Assembly: GCA_933228895.1 (NCBI GenBank)
Contig: OW121853.1
Span: forward strand, 77,794,645 to 77,858,644
Direction of reading: 5' to 3'
Origin: Platycnemis pennipes
Taxonomy: Eukaryota > Arthropoda > Insecta > Odonata > Platycnemididae
Length of the DNA stretch: 64,000 nucleotides
A program made the position numbers and the translations under genes. Each line of letters opens with the position of its first letter. Positions within the stretch are counted from its first letter, which is position 1. Positions 35,080 through 47,017 of the stretch are shown here, in pieces. A model generated the notes under the pieces. The model was given only the letters and a program-made list of their open reading frames with translations. It had not been told where the DNA came from and did not search any database.

Positions 35080-35550
35080 TGAATCATTATCAGAGCGTAG
35101 GTTAAAGTTCAGATTAACTCTCTTATAGAAATTTAAATCGGATAGCTTAACTGAAAATGTTAGGCATATATTGAAAACACCAGCGTATTATGCTAGATTC
35201 GACCAGATAAATAAGATTAGAGAGATTGATTGTCATACTGATAGATTTAAAACGTCAATTTTCTACCGTACTATAAGAGAACAGAATAGGCAGCATAGCA
35301 AAGGGATAGGTAGGGGAAATATTTTAGAGTAGTCTGTAGTGCATGATGTATGTATGTTAATGCATACATCATCCACTAATCCACCAATCCCTTATTGCTA
35401 TGTAGATACTAACAGTATAGATGCCTGAGACCCTATAGTAGCATGTTTGCATGTTTATAGTGCATTATTGGTTATCTTCACACACTGCCATGCACCCTCG
35501 CGGTGGCTTTCAGGGTATCGTGTAGATGTAGATTTAGATGTCAGTCGGAA
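35080..35550 (+). pseudogene. LINE-B, longest copy: ORF2 C-terminus and 3' UTR
   Basis: The plus strand from about 35094 reads ESLSERRLKFRLTLL, a stop (TAG), KFKSDSLTENVRHILKTPAY and YARFDQINKIREIDCHTDRF. It then continues KTSIFYRTIREQNRQHSKGI before a stop, 3' UTR and a TGTAGATGTAGATTTAGATG tail. The pattern of an arginine-rich motif followed by DRF...F.RTIRE is the usual C-terminus of several LINE clades. The in-frame stop and missing RT domain make it a pseudogene. This copy shows that the other LINE-B fragments are LINE 3' ends and not SINEs. Confidence 0.8.
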
Positions 35551-38500
35551 CCAAGACAATTGGAAACGCAAGTAATTGTTCGTGCGCTCTCGTATGTGAA
35601 ACTTATTTCTCTCGCTATTGCAGTTACGTTTAGATGAAAAACACCCATTTAGTATGAATGTGGAAGGTATGTACTTCATCTTGCAACATAATTTTATTTT
35701 TTATTTCTTAAATTGTGCTATTACATATTCTATTTTTATGGTTATTTTTTTACCTCAGAATTATGAGATATCAATGTTTTTATTTACATGTGGAGTCTTG
35801 TCTAGCTGTATTACTTTCACATACATGAAATTTAGACTGACTATTGTTTAACACAATAACATTGTCCGCCATCATCCGCCATGTAGTTTTTTATTCATTC
35901 AAACTTAAAGGTCAATTAGTTAAACTGTTGCAACATAGCTGTTTTATTCATTACTCACAAAAGCCCCATACAATCAACAATACATGAATCTTCATCCCCT
36001 CTTTACCACCACACTCCTATTGGCACCCAATATTTACCTCTAAATGAAAATGATAGCGACGAAACTATAGAGGAAGGCGAACACGAAGAGGACGATGTAC
36101 AAAAGTTCGACACTGAATAAAGACTTATTGTAATAGTCTTCCTGTCAAGCTTGTATGTTTAGTAAATAAACATCTAATGAAGGTCAAAAAAGGTGTTTCA
36201 TTGGATCACATTGCGAAAAAATTATAAAATAATTTTGACCAGTTACAGGAGTGCTATTACTCCTACGTGCTACGTTCCGATGAACCACTCCCTCATTAAC
36301 TTCATAACAATGATTTTTTTTACCCTGAAGATGTAGAGCGAGTTGTTCATCACAACGTCGACTTAGAAGGAGAGTCCAAACCGGTTGAAGAACCGTGGAG
36401 AAATCACTTAAAAGATAAGCCGGGAAAGCACGAGAATTTTCTTAACCATCCACTGCCTTTACGTCGCCGGCAGGAAGTCAATGGTTCCGCCCCACGCCGT
36501 ACCAAATCCAAACGCGGCGGCGCTCACGTCGCCTTAAAATCCATAAGCTTAACCGCGGATGCGAACTCGTCGTCTACCCTACCCTCCCCCTCCAATCTTC
36601 CCCTTCCATCCCCACCCCACCACCCCATATTCCCTACACACGCTCCCCCACCCCGACTCCCACCTACCACCCACTCTTTTTTATCACAAACCTCGCTTGC
36701 ACACGTGCATAAAAATGGGGGAATTCCGGGCGAAAGCCGAGCGGATGCAGAACGGATAACATCGAGCCGTAAGAGGGACGGACAAACGATAGATTACTGC
36801 AAACTCGACCGTTGAAAATAAAGGAAACAATGAAGTAATGAAATAATTTCGTCTCTACGCCAGCCTAATTCTCCCATATCTGGCCCCGAGGGGGCAATAA
36901 TGTGATGGACGCAAATGTTTGCAGTGCTTTCAACTAGGGTACCAACCATCGCGAAAAAAAATCGCATGTGGCACACGCCCTACGCTGTTCCCGGGAGTGT
37001 AAAAAGTTTCCGGACCCGAACGGGACCTTCCTCTTCTTTTTTAAAAACCCATTAGCAGCAAAAACATCACATTCCTCCCTCTTCTCTACGGGAGTGTTTT
37101 GCAGGTGAGCAAACAGAACACATCCGACGGGCGCCGGTTCTTTCCTAGTGCGTTTGAGGCATCCACTCGCGGATTTTTGAGCTCTCGCGAACCATGGAAA
37201 ATTATTGTTTTCCCTCTTCTTCCGAGTCTCGATCACACTCAGCGGGAACGCTTCCGTCCCCTTTTTTTATAACCGACGCGTCGAATTAGGAATGATGAAC
37301 GCAACGCCGAATAGAAAAATTTCTTCCGGCCGGAAAGATTAAAAAAAAAACATCGGGAAACGGCAACGCAGTTAAAATGGGAAGGAGAGTAGTTGAGGAT
37401 AATGCGCATCAATTGACCTTTTCGAGTGCTGCCTCGGTCCTGGAAATATGGGAGATCCTATGAATAACATGGACTTTTGGAGCAAAAATTTCCTTCGTGC
37501 GTCCACTAATCCATGGAAAAAAATAATATGAATTTCATTAGAAGGCCTTTCGGAAAGGATTAATGTAATCAGTGCAGGCGAATGACTTTAAAGATAAAAC
37601 CGAACAACTTTTCAAAACTCTCACAGACTTTATTTTCACTGGCGAAATTCGGTTTGTGGCAGTGAACCGCTCGAATATTGCTGTTGGCACCGCGACTAAT
37701 CTGTTCACTGCGAGTGTTCTCTAAGTAGGTATCTGACAAGTAAATGGGTGGAATAGATAGATCCTATCCATGGCCTTGGTACCTGAGGAAAGTTTCCCTT
37801 GTTTCTAGGCTGCATTTGTTTCACATGTTACGAGTCATTTTCCAACAGTTATTAACTTATAGTCTTTACTGCTGCTACTACCTTATGATGAGATAATTAA
37901 ATGCTTCGTTGGGTGAAATCAGCTCCATGAAAGGGATACCAGTAATAAGAGTCGATAGTGAAAATGAGTAACCCTGAGAATAGTATAATATAATATAAAC
38001 CAATTATATAGTATAACATAATGTAAACCAACTATAATATAATGAGCAATCTCTGTTTTCCATACTCTTCTTATCCCCAACGTTCGCCGAATTAAATAAA
38101 ATCTAGAAAATATTCATTTATTCAACGTTAGTGTAAACGTTTGCACAAATGCTGTCTGTAAACTAACATTATATATCCCACATGAATGCTGGACACACCT
38201 GGTGTCTAGATGGAAAATAAATAAGCTACGCCTATTATATAACCGCTTATTGACAATCATCCTCCCACTATTGTTTAAGCAGTAATTATGATGACGACAG
38301 TGATCATGGTATGTGCATACATTCATGCACTGTGATGCTTGACATCATTGCAGAGGAGGAACAATTAATGTCATCATATCTCACGCCAAGGTATCCCCAT
38401 GAAAATGAACTCGTCAGTTATAGCGTGCACAAGGAAGTGCCCGGGTAAGTACAGGAGATAAGTATGTTAGAGGAGGAAACAAGTAGGACGCAGAAGGTGT

Positions 38501-40394
38501 ATAAGGATGATGTGGTTTCGAAGACCGTTATAAAGGAACGAACATTCTGTAGAAGGGGACAAGGAAGGGAGTGACAAGGCTGTTAGGACGAAATAATGAA
38601 CGGTGGGGATTACGTAAAACTACAGACGAATTATGGCAACATATGAAGGTTTCCGATAATTGAGGCCCTGAAATTGATATTATAGTCGGCTATCGAAACG
38701 TCGGTAGCAGCCATTCTACTGATTCGGCGCCAATCCCGAGAAGTATGGCATCTAATATCATCAGTATGGCATCCAATGTAATCTACCAATATTGGTAGTT
38801 TTGCTCATTGATAATCCTCGCCTGCAAGTTAAGTTGTATATGGCTCCAATATTCCTCAACCATGAATCTTTCGTATTCGATCCTTATTTCTCACATTGTA
38901 TCCTTCTTTAAATCTTCATATCACAACGACCTTCAATGCCCCACGTTTCATATCAAAGTTAGATCTGCTTTCTTTACGTCTCTGCTAGCAATAAGAGATG
39001 CCCCATTTAATTCCTTCCCTTTCGCGAACGATCCTTGATCATCGACATTTCACGCATTTATCCCTACGATATGAACCATTTTGACGCAAGATAGCTACTC
39101 CCAAGATAATTCAAAGAACATAGTGTACAAAATGGGCAAATCTGACTATACGGAAACACTTGAAAGTTCTACGTATCATTATATATCTTTATGAATCCGA
39201 AAAACTGCAATAATAGGGTAGTTCCTTTCTTGTTCCGGCTCCTCAACCAACTCGGCCAAGCGTACTGGTTCATGGACAACATTTCGTAGACTTCCAGCAA
39301 ACGATGTTGGGTTTCTGGTCAAATAAAGGAGAAACTCTTAATTATTATCCTGCACTAAAATATATTTTATTGTCCTGAACAATTCTCTAACCTACTTAAC
39401 TACTGTCCATCTGCAATACCTACTCCCGAAGGGATGTTTACCTATCCCTTCTCTTTATACATAATGCTTTAAAGGATCTCATTATGTTCATTGGCTAGGC
39501 TGCCCCAAACTCTCTGTGCGCACGGGGCCTTGTGCCCCAGGTTGAGCTGAATGAAAGGCGAAGACACCTTCGAGCGACTCCGTTTATTTTCCGCTCGAAT
39601 TCTGGCGAAGCGCGCGACACATGTACGCGTCCACACGCTCCCGGCTTTCGACGAACACTATTGCAAAACACCCACGTGACACCCTCGCCGAAGGCAAAGC
39701 GCCCGGATGGGAAATGGTTACTGAACTCCTGAGTAGCGGCACCGCCAAAAAGTCCCCACTCCAAAGGGTAGGTGTGCATCGTTATTGTTGGCGATCGCGG
39801 GAGAAAGGGAACGGCCGAAACTGTCGAGACACCCAAACCCTGGGTAAACCACAAAAGGGTGCCACTCGCCACTGGAACCGACGGGAGGAGGGGAAAGGGA
39901 CCCAACACTCTCTAACAGATGGAAAAACATATCGAGAGCTTTTATCTATTCATCATTCCGGGCGAAATGCCATAAATACTTCAAGACCGCCCACTTCGAA
40001 ATTTTCATATCCATGTCTAATATTTACCAGAAAATATTCCGTGCAAACCCTAGCTCATTGAATTATCTTTATCTTATCTTGAAATAAGGTGTATCAGAAG
40101 TTATTCCTAATCACTGTCATAATGTGTGGGAACTACCTACTATAAACGCCTTTCCGCATATTATAAAACATAGATCAAATGGGCACACTTAAAGATAAAT
40201 TATGATCTTCTCAATTCAAAATTATTTTTTCTACCAATGTAACTACTTCAATGTACTGTTCAAAGGCATCAACTCATTGTATTGTGCGTATAGAGGTAAG
40301 GACTTTTTTTGATCAGACTGCACTTAATTCTTACTTCCTAAACTCACTCTTGTATTGCATATCTCAATGGGTTACACCCCTTAGGAGAATAAAT
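35551..40394. other. No feature recognised (about 4.8 kb)
   Basis: No repeat family of this window occurs here. Short direct repeats lie at 37980-38045 (TATAATATAAACCAA type) and 38739-38780 (AGTATGGCATC twice). A C-rich tract is at 36580-36680. The overlapping frames at 39495-40061 sit in a GC-rich patch without a domain. Confidence 0.45.
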
Positions 40395-40920
40395 ATATTC
40401 TACTCATTTATTATTTATTTAATTAATTGCTCACATACAGCATTTCTGCCAATTTACAGTGACGCAATAACAGACAATAAATATAAACGTAAACAATCAA
40501 AACAAAGAGTACAGGGTAAAAATTGTAAAGAACACAAATGCAAGATATGTGTAAAGGGAGGTAGAGAAGAGAGGTTTATTTATTCACAGGGGAATGGGAC
40601 ATGGCGAGATTGATAAAAGAGTTCAAGGGCAGAAAAAACGGATCAATATTATCCGGCAATAAATTCGGTAGGTTAGGAAAGGCGGTGGTGGAGTGAGCGC
40701 TTGACAAGGGATAGTCTAGGGATAGGCATATGGAGCAAGGAATGCTTACGAGTGGGTCGACTAGGGACTCTGAAATTAATAGAGGACAGCAATTCAGGAC
40801 AATCAGTGTGTGAGTTTAGAATATTGTAAATAAATTTTAAATCTATTTTAATTCTTTGATGGCAGAGATCAGGGATTGGCAGAGAAGATAGGATCGAGCT
40901 AGTAGGCATGTTACGGAAGT
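40395..40920 (-). pseudogene. LINE (I/jockey-group-like) C-terminus and 3' UTR
   Basis: The minus frame 40673-40909 reads IKIDLKFIYNILNSHTDCPE, LLSSINFRVPSRPTRK and more. This is the familiar RR..DL.FLYKILNG..DCPELL..I.F.VP.R.TR pattern at the ORF2 C-terminus of I/jockey-group LINEs. The frame breaks at HHRLS (about 40675). The expected continuation NLPNLLPDNIDPFFLPLNSF lies in another frame, so there is a one-base frameshift. A 3' UTR follows, ending in TAAATAAATAAT-type repeats near 40410. It is 5'-truncated, without the RT catalytic motif. Confidence 0.8.
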
Positions 40921-41720
40921 GTGGAACTCTGTGTTTTACAATTCTGGCGATTCTATTCCATTATATAAACAGTCAAAAAATATCATGTTGAAATGGGTAG
41001 AAACTGGGCTTGTGCGAGCTTTCGGAAGAGCTTCGTGTCCTTATAAAACCAAAATAACAGAGAGAACTGAGAGAGACGTTAATAATAATAGCAATTCTCA
41101 TCTTATACCGTCTGCTCATCCAAGCAAGAGCCAAGAGCACTGACCCGAGCGTAACATATAGTGGATATATCATAAGGGAAACGACGCCTTCCATTTGTTT
41201 CCGAGAGTCGGACGCGTCGCTTTCGCACAGAATAAAAGACGAGAGACTGGGAGGAAAAACGTCGCTGGGAATGATTCCGCCCGTGCTAGACATGGGAGTA
41301 TGAGGAGAGCAACATTCACTCACTCTCAGGAGGGCGACGGAGAAAATACGTCGCGACACCGGCGACAATGACATGATTCACGTCGCGCGGAAGGTTATGC
41401 CCTAAAAACCCACCGCCCCCCCCCCCCCTCCCCCGGTGACATCACACACACGCCTCCCCCTTTACGGCGTTTCCGCACGCTTTGATCTATTCCCCGCTCA
41501 CAGACTTCCGGTGATTTACGACGACGGAGGAGGACGGGTTTTGCGTGTAAGCGCGTAAGTAAGATATGCGTCTGCGCCGCGTCGCCAGCAGCAGTCTACC
41601 AACGAAGAAGGGAGAGAAAGGGGAGGGGGGCGTGGGGAGGATGAAAGAGAAAGCGGGAGCGATATTTGAATATCGCGTCGCGATATAAATTTCGCACATC
41701 GCAGGAGCGTGAATACTCGA
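40921..41720. other. Unannotated; C homopolymer and ATATCGC palindromes
   Basis: A run of about 14 C lies near 41412. GCGATATTTGAATATCGC at about 41660-41680, followed by GTCGCGATATAAATTTCGC, forms overlapping palindromes next to the foldback at 41721. Frames here have no domain. Confidence 0.5.
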
Positions 41721-41940
41721 ATCGAGAGTAAAATGAAGTAAATTTTGTTATACACCACTTTTTATTGGGTACCTACAGCCCGACCGGTTTCAACAATTCC
41801 ATATCATTCAAAAGGGACAATCGCTTGTTTTATTCCCTTGTCTTTTCCCCTTAAGAATGTCACGGATGTATTGAAACCAGTCGGGCTGTACCCAATAAAT
41901 AGAGTGGTATAACAAAGTTGATTTCATCTTTACTCTCGAT
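41721..41940. mobile_element. Foldback element, PLE-pLTR-like, 220 bp
   Basis: Ends ATCGAGAGTAAA and TTTACTCTCGAT are exact complements. Arms of about 72 bp (41721-41793 and 41869-41940) pair with few mismatches. Each arm carries, in the outward sense, TTGAAACCGGTCGGGCTG or TTGAAACCAGTCGGGCTG, that is a GAAAC box followed by a GTC triplet. The upstream box is decayed (no CTGANGA on either strand). The same GAAACC..GTC signature is seen at 48.9 and 60.1 kb. Confidence 0.7.
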
Positions 41941-43536
41941 CATGAACTTCCAAAAAGTAGGCTCGCGAACCATTGATGATATCGACTCAAATATGCAAAT
42001 TGAAGATTTCCCAGTCTAATATTCGCGTGATTACTATTAATACGCCCAAAAAAGTTCCGTTTAAATTTTAGCCGCGGTATAGCTAGTGTATTCGAAATTT
42101 TGCGCGCACGCCACAAATCATCTTACTCATTGAAAATAGACTGACACCAATTTGTGACAGCCAATTACTGCTTTCGCTTTGTGGTGAGTGTTTACAGCGT
42201 TCAAGTAAATTTAAAAATACCGCAGCGTTCTTTATCGCAAAATCGTTGCCATAACCGATAAAGCGCGTCCACACAGCAAATTTGCAAAACAACTTCTGAA
42301 GGCTGCCTGGGGACGATTTCGACCGCCCATACCTTCCACATCGTGATTTTATTTTAATTTTCCGTTAGGACTAATACTAATAGATCTACGCTTTACCTAG
42401 CTGGCAGCCGCTGGGGAGTGTGGTAGTGTGTGGTAAGTTACAGGCCGTGAAGTTGAGTTTCAGTTGAAAAAACTTTATAGTGTTTTGAAGAACTTTGGAC
42501 TTAGAAGCATGGATTTTAATGTGCTTGAAAAATTGTACCTAGAAAAAATCTTATAGGAGTCTCCACCAGTTTAAAGTATCATGTTTGGTCAACGTTTAAA
42601 TCTATAATGATAGTATAGCCCAGTCATAGGAGGAAGTAATGGTATCATTCTTCAAGGGCATATCTGTTGCTTTTACGACACAGTTTAAATTGAATGACAT
42701 TGAAAAGTAGGCTTTCATTTCTGTTCTAAAAAACATATCCTGGGGACACTTCAGGATAAAATGGGAAGAAATAGCTGAAATATTTACCCGATGTTAAGGG
42801 TCGGCATGGAAAACTAAGCGCATATCGCATAATATTGTGTACCGGAACATTTAGATTGGCTACGGTTTGTATGTCGCGTTGCGATATCAGGTTCATAACG
42901 CATATCGCCGACGATATATCGCAATGTTGCCAAGCCCTTGTGGGTGTTGAAGGGGTTGAAAGGACCGAAGGAAGAAGGCGAAACGTTACAGCGTCGAGGA
43001 AACATAGGGTAGAGAACAGGGCAGAGGCGGAGAAGGGACAGATGAGTAGGAGATTCACGGGGAAGGAAGTACGTCGGCGGTCGGTCGCAAAACATAGAGG
43101 GGGGATGTTGGCACGGAAGGCACACGACGAGACGGCTTTGGTAAAGCGCCGGAAAGACGTAGTAGCCGCAGAGGGCAATAAATAAACCCTGCAAGCGAAA
43201 ATACACGCCCGCAAGTGAGCACTGACGCCGCCATTGCCACCAAAGGCGTCCCACGGAATGTACAACACAGGGAAAATTTAACGCAACATCTCCCAGCCGT
43301 AAGATATGCCGATTTAAACAGCGCAGCTGGATGTACAACTAGGTTCGCAAACTCCTGAAGTGTTGATACTGGGAGTAATTACATTCCAGGGGTACGAAAT
43401 TAAGGGAGATATAAGGATAGAGCATAATTACAACTATCATAATACCTATTTGCATTACGAATTACTATGTACCTATATTAAATCTACCCTGATCTTACCC
43501 CCTAGTGCAAGAGATGTTGTTCTTGTTCCTAGAGTT
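41941..43536. other. Unannotated; open overlapping frames at 42726-43338
   Basis: Two minus frames (180 and 174 codons) and a 116-codon plus frame overlap in a GC-rich block, which argues against coding. ATATCGC words cluster at 42822, 42903 and 42917. A weak match to the LINE-B terminus near 42395-42435 is not convincing. Confidence 0.4.
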
Positions 43537-43640
43537 AGGTGACGGACAACTGAGGTCATTTGCGCCGTCAAAGAAAGGTGGGTATTTGGATAGAGGGATA
43601 ATTTTTCCGGGAACGGGGAAAGGGTGGAGGAAATAATGCT
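43537..43640 (-). repeat. SINE-A tail fragment
   Basis: The reverse complement contains GGCGCAAATGACCTCAGTTG and CACCCTTTCCCCGTTCCCGG in the order of the SINE-A 3' part. Confidence 0.65.
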
Positions 43641-44611
43641 GGGTAAGCGGGGTAGAGGGAGGAGAAGAACGGGTACCTGGTTCGAATTATATAATCACAT
43701 GTAGGATGTACGCCGGACTAAACAAGGATATCGTATGAAAAATATGAATTGTAGAAAAAGTGCCTTGTTCGTCGAATTTTAATCGGTTTTTTTATCTAAA
43801 TCTTTTTCTTTTATAAATTACGATGCCAAAGATTGCTTACTCACTCACATTTGATTAATTAAGTAGCTCAACACAGAAAATAAATGTTTTTAATTATTTC
43901 GATGGTTGATCAAATAAATATCAATAATAACATTTGGTGAGCAGTATAATTTAAAGAAACCCCAGGGTGAGAACTCTTCATTAGATTGGTAGAATTCATT
44001 CATAGATCAATCTTAAACCCCATAGACGCGCAGTTTAATCACAATGGAAAAAATGTATGCCTAGAGATGTCATTATGAACGATTTAACCCAGTTCCTCAA
44101 TAGAATCGTTTAAATTATGCCGATATGAGGTGTCGATCGAATTTTGAGAGGATCACTCATAACCCCTTAAATATTTCTCCACTTTATAGCATTTTCTTGT
44201 GAATAAAAACTCGTTTTCAACCATAAAATACACAATTCATTGAATGACTGTCTCTAACTGAAAGCAGGGGAGAAGGCCTCAGTCCCATTCAATGATCAGA
44301 CAAAGGTGTTCCATCGAAAACCACCGGAAAAAATATAAGGCAGCACTTTCATCCATACTATTGTTATTATTATTCAAAGCAATGAGTCTTAAGGTAATCT
44401 AAGATGGAAATGAAATTATTCCCATGAAAAAATAGACACCATTCCCACAGAGCAGGATCTACCTATCTTTTGTATTAAGCTCTTTCTAAGTAACCATATA
44501 ATTTCTACGTGTCATTATTCTAACCAAATCATACAGAGGAGAGAGAGGGGGGAGAGGGAGGAGGAGATAGGAGTGAGAGAGCGAACTTGAACCGATGCTA
44601 TCCAAGAAAAA
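43641..44611. other. No feature recognised
   Basis: AT-rich, with an ATT microrepeat near 44363 and a GA-rich tract at 44535-44580. Confidence 0.45.
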
Positions 44612-44932
44612 TGGTGATCGGATCAGTGTGGTGGCAAGAGTGCTGGCTTCCCACCCCGAGGGCCCGGGTTCGAATCCCGACTGAGGCAGATTTTTCATTG
44701 CTATACTGGTGCTCACTTGGGTGCTATATGAATAGCACCTTGAGTTCAACACCCTGTCCGTCGGATAAGACTTCAAGCCGTGCTACCTTCGGGGACTTTC
44801 CCTTTCAGCAGCCTGACGTCGACTCCAGGTTTTTCTCCACCCTCCCTCCATTCCCTGAAAGATTACCAGTACCTAATTACACACCTATGCTGAATTATAT
44901 CAGTTCTTGATTGCCTCTCCCAATACTCACAT
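44612..44932 (+). repeat. SINE-A copy
   Basis: The head has A-box-like GTGGTGGCAAGAGTGCTGG and an intact B box GGTTCGAATCC in a CCCGGG context. The body has CTGTCCGTCGGATAAGAC and GACTCCAGGTTTTTCTCC, then the tail region. It is more diverged than the copy at 15977. No clear TSD. Confidence 0.8.
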
Positions 44933-45152
44933 ACAGCAGCATCTACCTACCTTTCATATTATATACTCTGATAATACTAATATAAATAGCCTGTAATTTC
45001 CTCTTCTACACCTCTCACCAAATATTACTTTCCCTATCACGTCCTTAAAGATGCATTCGCTCCTTATCACCTGCCCCACCCACTCCTTTTTTCTTCTCCT
45101 AATTGTTCATCCACACTCCTTCTCCCTCCTTCTCCTCTCATAGACTTCCTCG

Positions 45153-46274
45153 TTCGTCTTGCCAAAAAGTATTAAATACTTGCCAAAAGTATTAAAACTT
45201 GCCAAAAAGTATTAAATATTCTAAGTATATGCTTTATGCGGATGACTTACAAATTTACATTCATTCCCCTCTTGATGAACTCCCACATTACATCGATGAA
45301 ATTAACTGTGATATTTGTTCTATCGGCGAGTGGGCCAAAATCAACTGCCTTCAGTTAAACCCAATTAAAACGCAAGCAATCATTTTTGGTAATATTAGAC
45401 TTTTAAACAGTATTGTTTATGATCGCCTTCCACCTTTGCGTGTTAGTTCGACTACTGTTCAAATCAAAAAGACTGTTCGTTACCTGGGACTTACTCTATC
45501 ATCAACCTTGTCCTGGGATCAGCATGTTCTTGAAATATGTAATAAAGGTAATAAGACTCTCTATTTACTCAAGTTGCATAAGAAAAATCTTCCTTTTTCT
45601 ACCAGAGTTATGCTTGTAACTTCACTTATATTTCCAATTATGGATTACTGTATATTAGTCTATAGTGATTTAACAAATACTCTTAATATGCATCTTCAGC
45701 GATTACTTAACAGTTGTATTAGATTTATATTCGACCTACGCAGAGATGATCATGTATCTAAGTACGCAGCTGAGCTGAATTGGCTACCACTTGACTCCCG
45801 AAGGAAATACTTCATGGGGTCTTTCCTCTTCTCCCTCTTCCGCAATCGAAATCCTGAGTACCTACTTAACCTCTTCACTCCTAGGTCATGTGTTTCTCAA
45901 AGAATAACTCGCACCGACCTTAGCCTTTTTCACATTCCATATGCTCGTACCAACCTCTACCTTAATTCCTTCCTTATAACGGCTTCCAGATTTTGGAACT
46001 CGCTGCCCCTCCACATTAAATCCTCCTCCTCCCTCCAATCCTTCAAAATGAAATTGTATTTCTATTTAAATAATCGACATTAAATTGTGTCAATTTCGTT
46101 CATTAATATATTTTGGCGTTTAACTGGTCTAATTTCTGAATTTATTATGTTAATTATGTATGTGTAATTCTGAATTGTGTTTATTTGAGCAGAATGTGCA
46201 TTTTTGTTATAATGTATTTGCTCTTATGGGTTACCCCAGAGCATTAATAAATATTTCATTCATTCATTCGTCTT
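45153..46274 (+). mobile_element. 5'-truncated CR1/L2-like LINE insertion with TSD
   Basis: TTCGTCTT is found immediately 5' (45153-45160) and 3' (46267-46274) of the copy, giving an 8-bp TSD. The 3' end has AATAAATATTT followed by three CATT units, a microsatellite tail as in CR1/L2-like elements. The 5' end starts inside ORF2 and shows a tandem triplication of an 18-20-bp unit (TTGCCAAAAAGTATTAAA) at 45159-45216. Confidence 0.85.
45199..46083 (+). pseudogene. LINE reverse transcriptase, C-terminal 294 codons
   Basis: An uninterrupted frame ends in TAA at 46083. It starts at a TTG only because the copy is truncated, so no start codon should be assumed. The YADD catalytic motif of the RT palm is at residues 13-16 (KYMLYADDLQIY). 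It is followed by INCLQLNPIKTQAIIFG (the LN..KT..I.FG block), TVRYLGLTLSSTLSWDQH (the YLG motif), LQRLLNSCIRFIF and LNWLPLDSRR. A C-terminal ASRFWNSLPLHIKSSSSLQS and FK sequence is typical of CR1/L2-like LINEs. The endonuclease and the N-terminal half of the RT, including the first catalytic Asp, are absent, so it cannot work alone. Lack of stops suggests a relatively recent insertion. Confidence 0.88.
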
Positions 46275-46414
46275 TCTATCTAACAATCTTAACTTCTTCT
46301 TCTTCTCCTCACCCTCACGAGATGTGTTGCAAATTTTAAAATCTATAAGAAATCTCACTGGAGTATGCTATGAATAGCAAACACTTTCTCAAGGTTCACT
46401 TGGTGGCATTCCAT

Positions 46415-47017
46415 CATGAGAGGAAGAAAAGTCAACTTTTACTGATACCACTACATTTATTATAAAACTCGACCCGGGTTTCGATGTGGTTTCACATCAT
46501 TGTGGTGGACGGTATGTTGGACAGACGTGTAGAAATTTTATAACGAGACGAAAGGAGCACACAAGGGATTTTAAAAATTTTAATTTTAACGGAAGCAACT
46601 TCGCCAAACATCTTTTAACCCGTGGACATAAAAGTGATTTTACTATAACACCTCTCCATTTTACTGATGATAGACAAAAGCCAAATGCTTTAGAATAGCT
46701 GGAGATTTTTAAAAAACAATGCGACGGTGATAAATTCCTTGTTAACGAATGTATGTTCCCGGCCTCTTCCCCCATCCACAAAGCTTTAACCCTCTCCCCT
46801 TTGTCCTCTTAGTCCACCTCTCCACCGCGTTCACCTCCTCTGTTCCTTTCCCTCCGCATCTCCCACACACCCCCTTCACCACACATTTTCCTGTACATAA
46901 GGCTTGTGCTTCCCTCAAAATTTACCTGTAGATGATGTGAATTCACATCGAAACCCGAGTCGAGTTTTTAAATAAATCTAGTGGTATCAGTAAAAGTTGC
47001 CTTTTCTTCCTCTCATG
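46415..47017 (+). mobile_element. Penelope-like element fragment with inverted terminal arms
   Basis: Arms of about 86 bp at 46415-46500 and 46932-47017 are near-identical inverted copies: outer end CATGAGAGGAAGAAAAG, then CAACTTTTACTGATACCACT, inner end TTTCGATGTG...CACATCAT. Between them lies a plus-strand GIY-YIG endonuclease fragment. PLEs are known for terminal repeats (pLTRs) in direct or inverted arrangement and for a C-terminal GIY-YIG domain. The right arm contains GATGTGAATTCACATC followed by GAAACCCGAGTC, a hammerhead-like stem II, GAAAC and GTC. The 5' box is altered (CTGTAGATGA). No TSD is obvious. Confidence 0.82.
46486..46812 (+). pseudogene. PLE GIY-YIG endonuclease domain fragment
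   Basis: The frame reads CGGRYVGQTCRNFITRRKEH and later NGSNFAKHLLTRGH. The YVGQT.R....R..EH block is the second half of the GIY-YIG nuclease motif, with its conserved Arg and the downstream His-containing segment used by Penelope-like elements. In PLEs this domain follows the RT and nicks target DNA. The N-terminal GIY half and the RT are missing because the copy is truncated at the left arm. A TAG at 46696-46698 interrupts the frame, and LEIFKKQCDGDKFLVNEC continues in the same frame to a stop at 46812. It is a dead copy. The ATG at 46486 is not a real start. Confidence 0.85.

Noticed and set aside
42385..42435. LINE-B terminal fragment
   Set aside because: Only a loose match (ATCTACG...GGCAGCCGCTGGGGAGTGTGG) with too many gaps.
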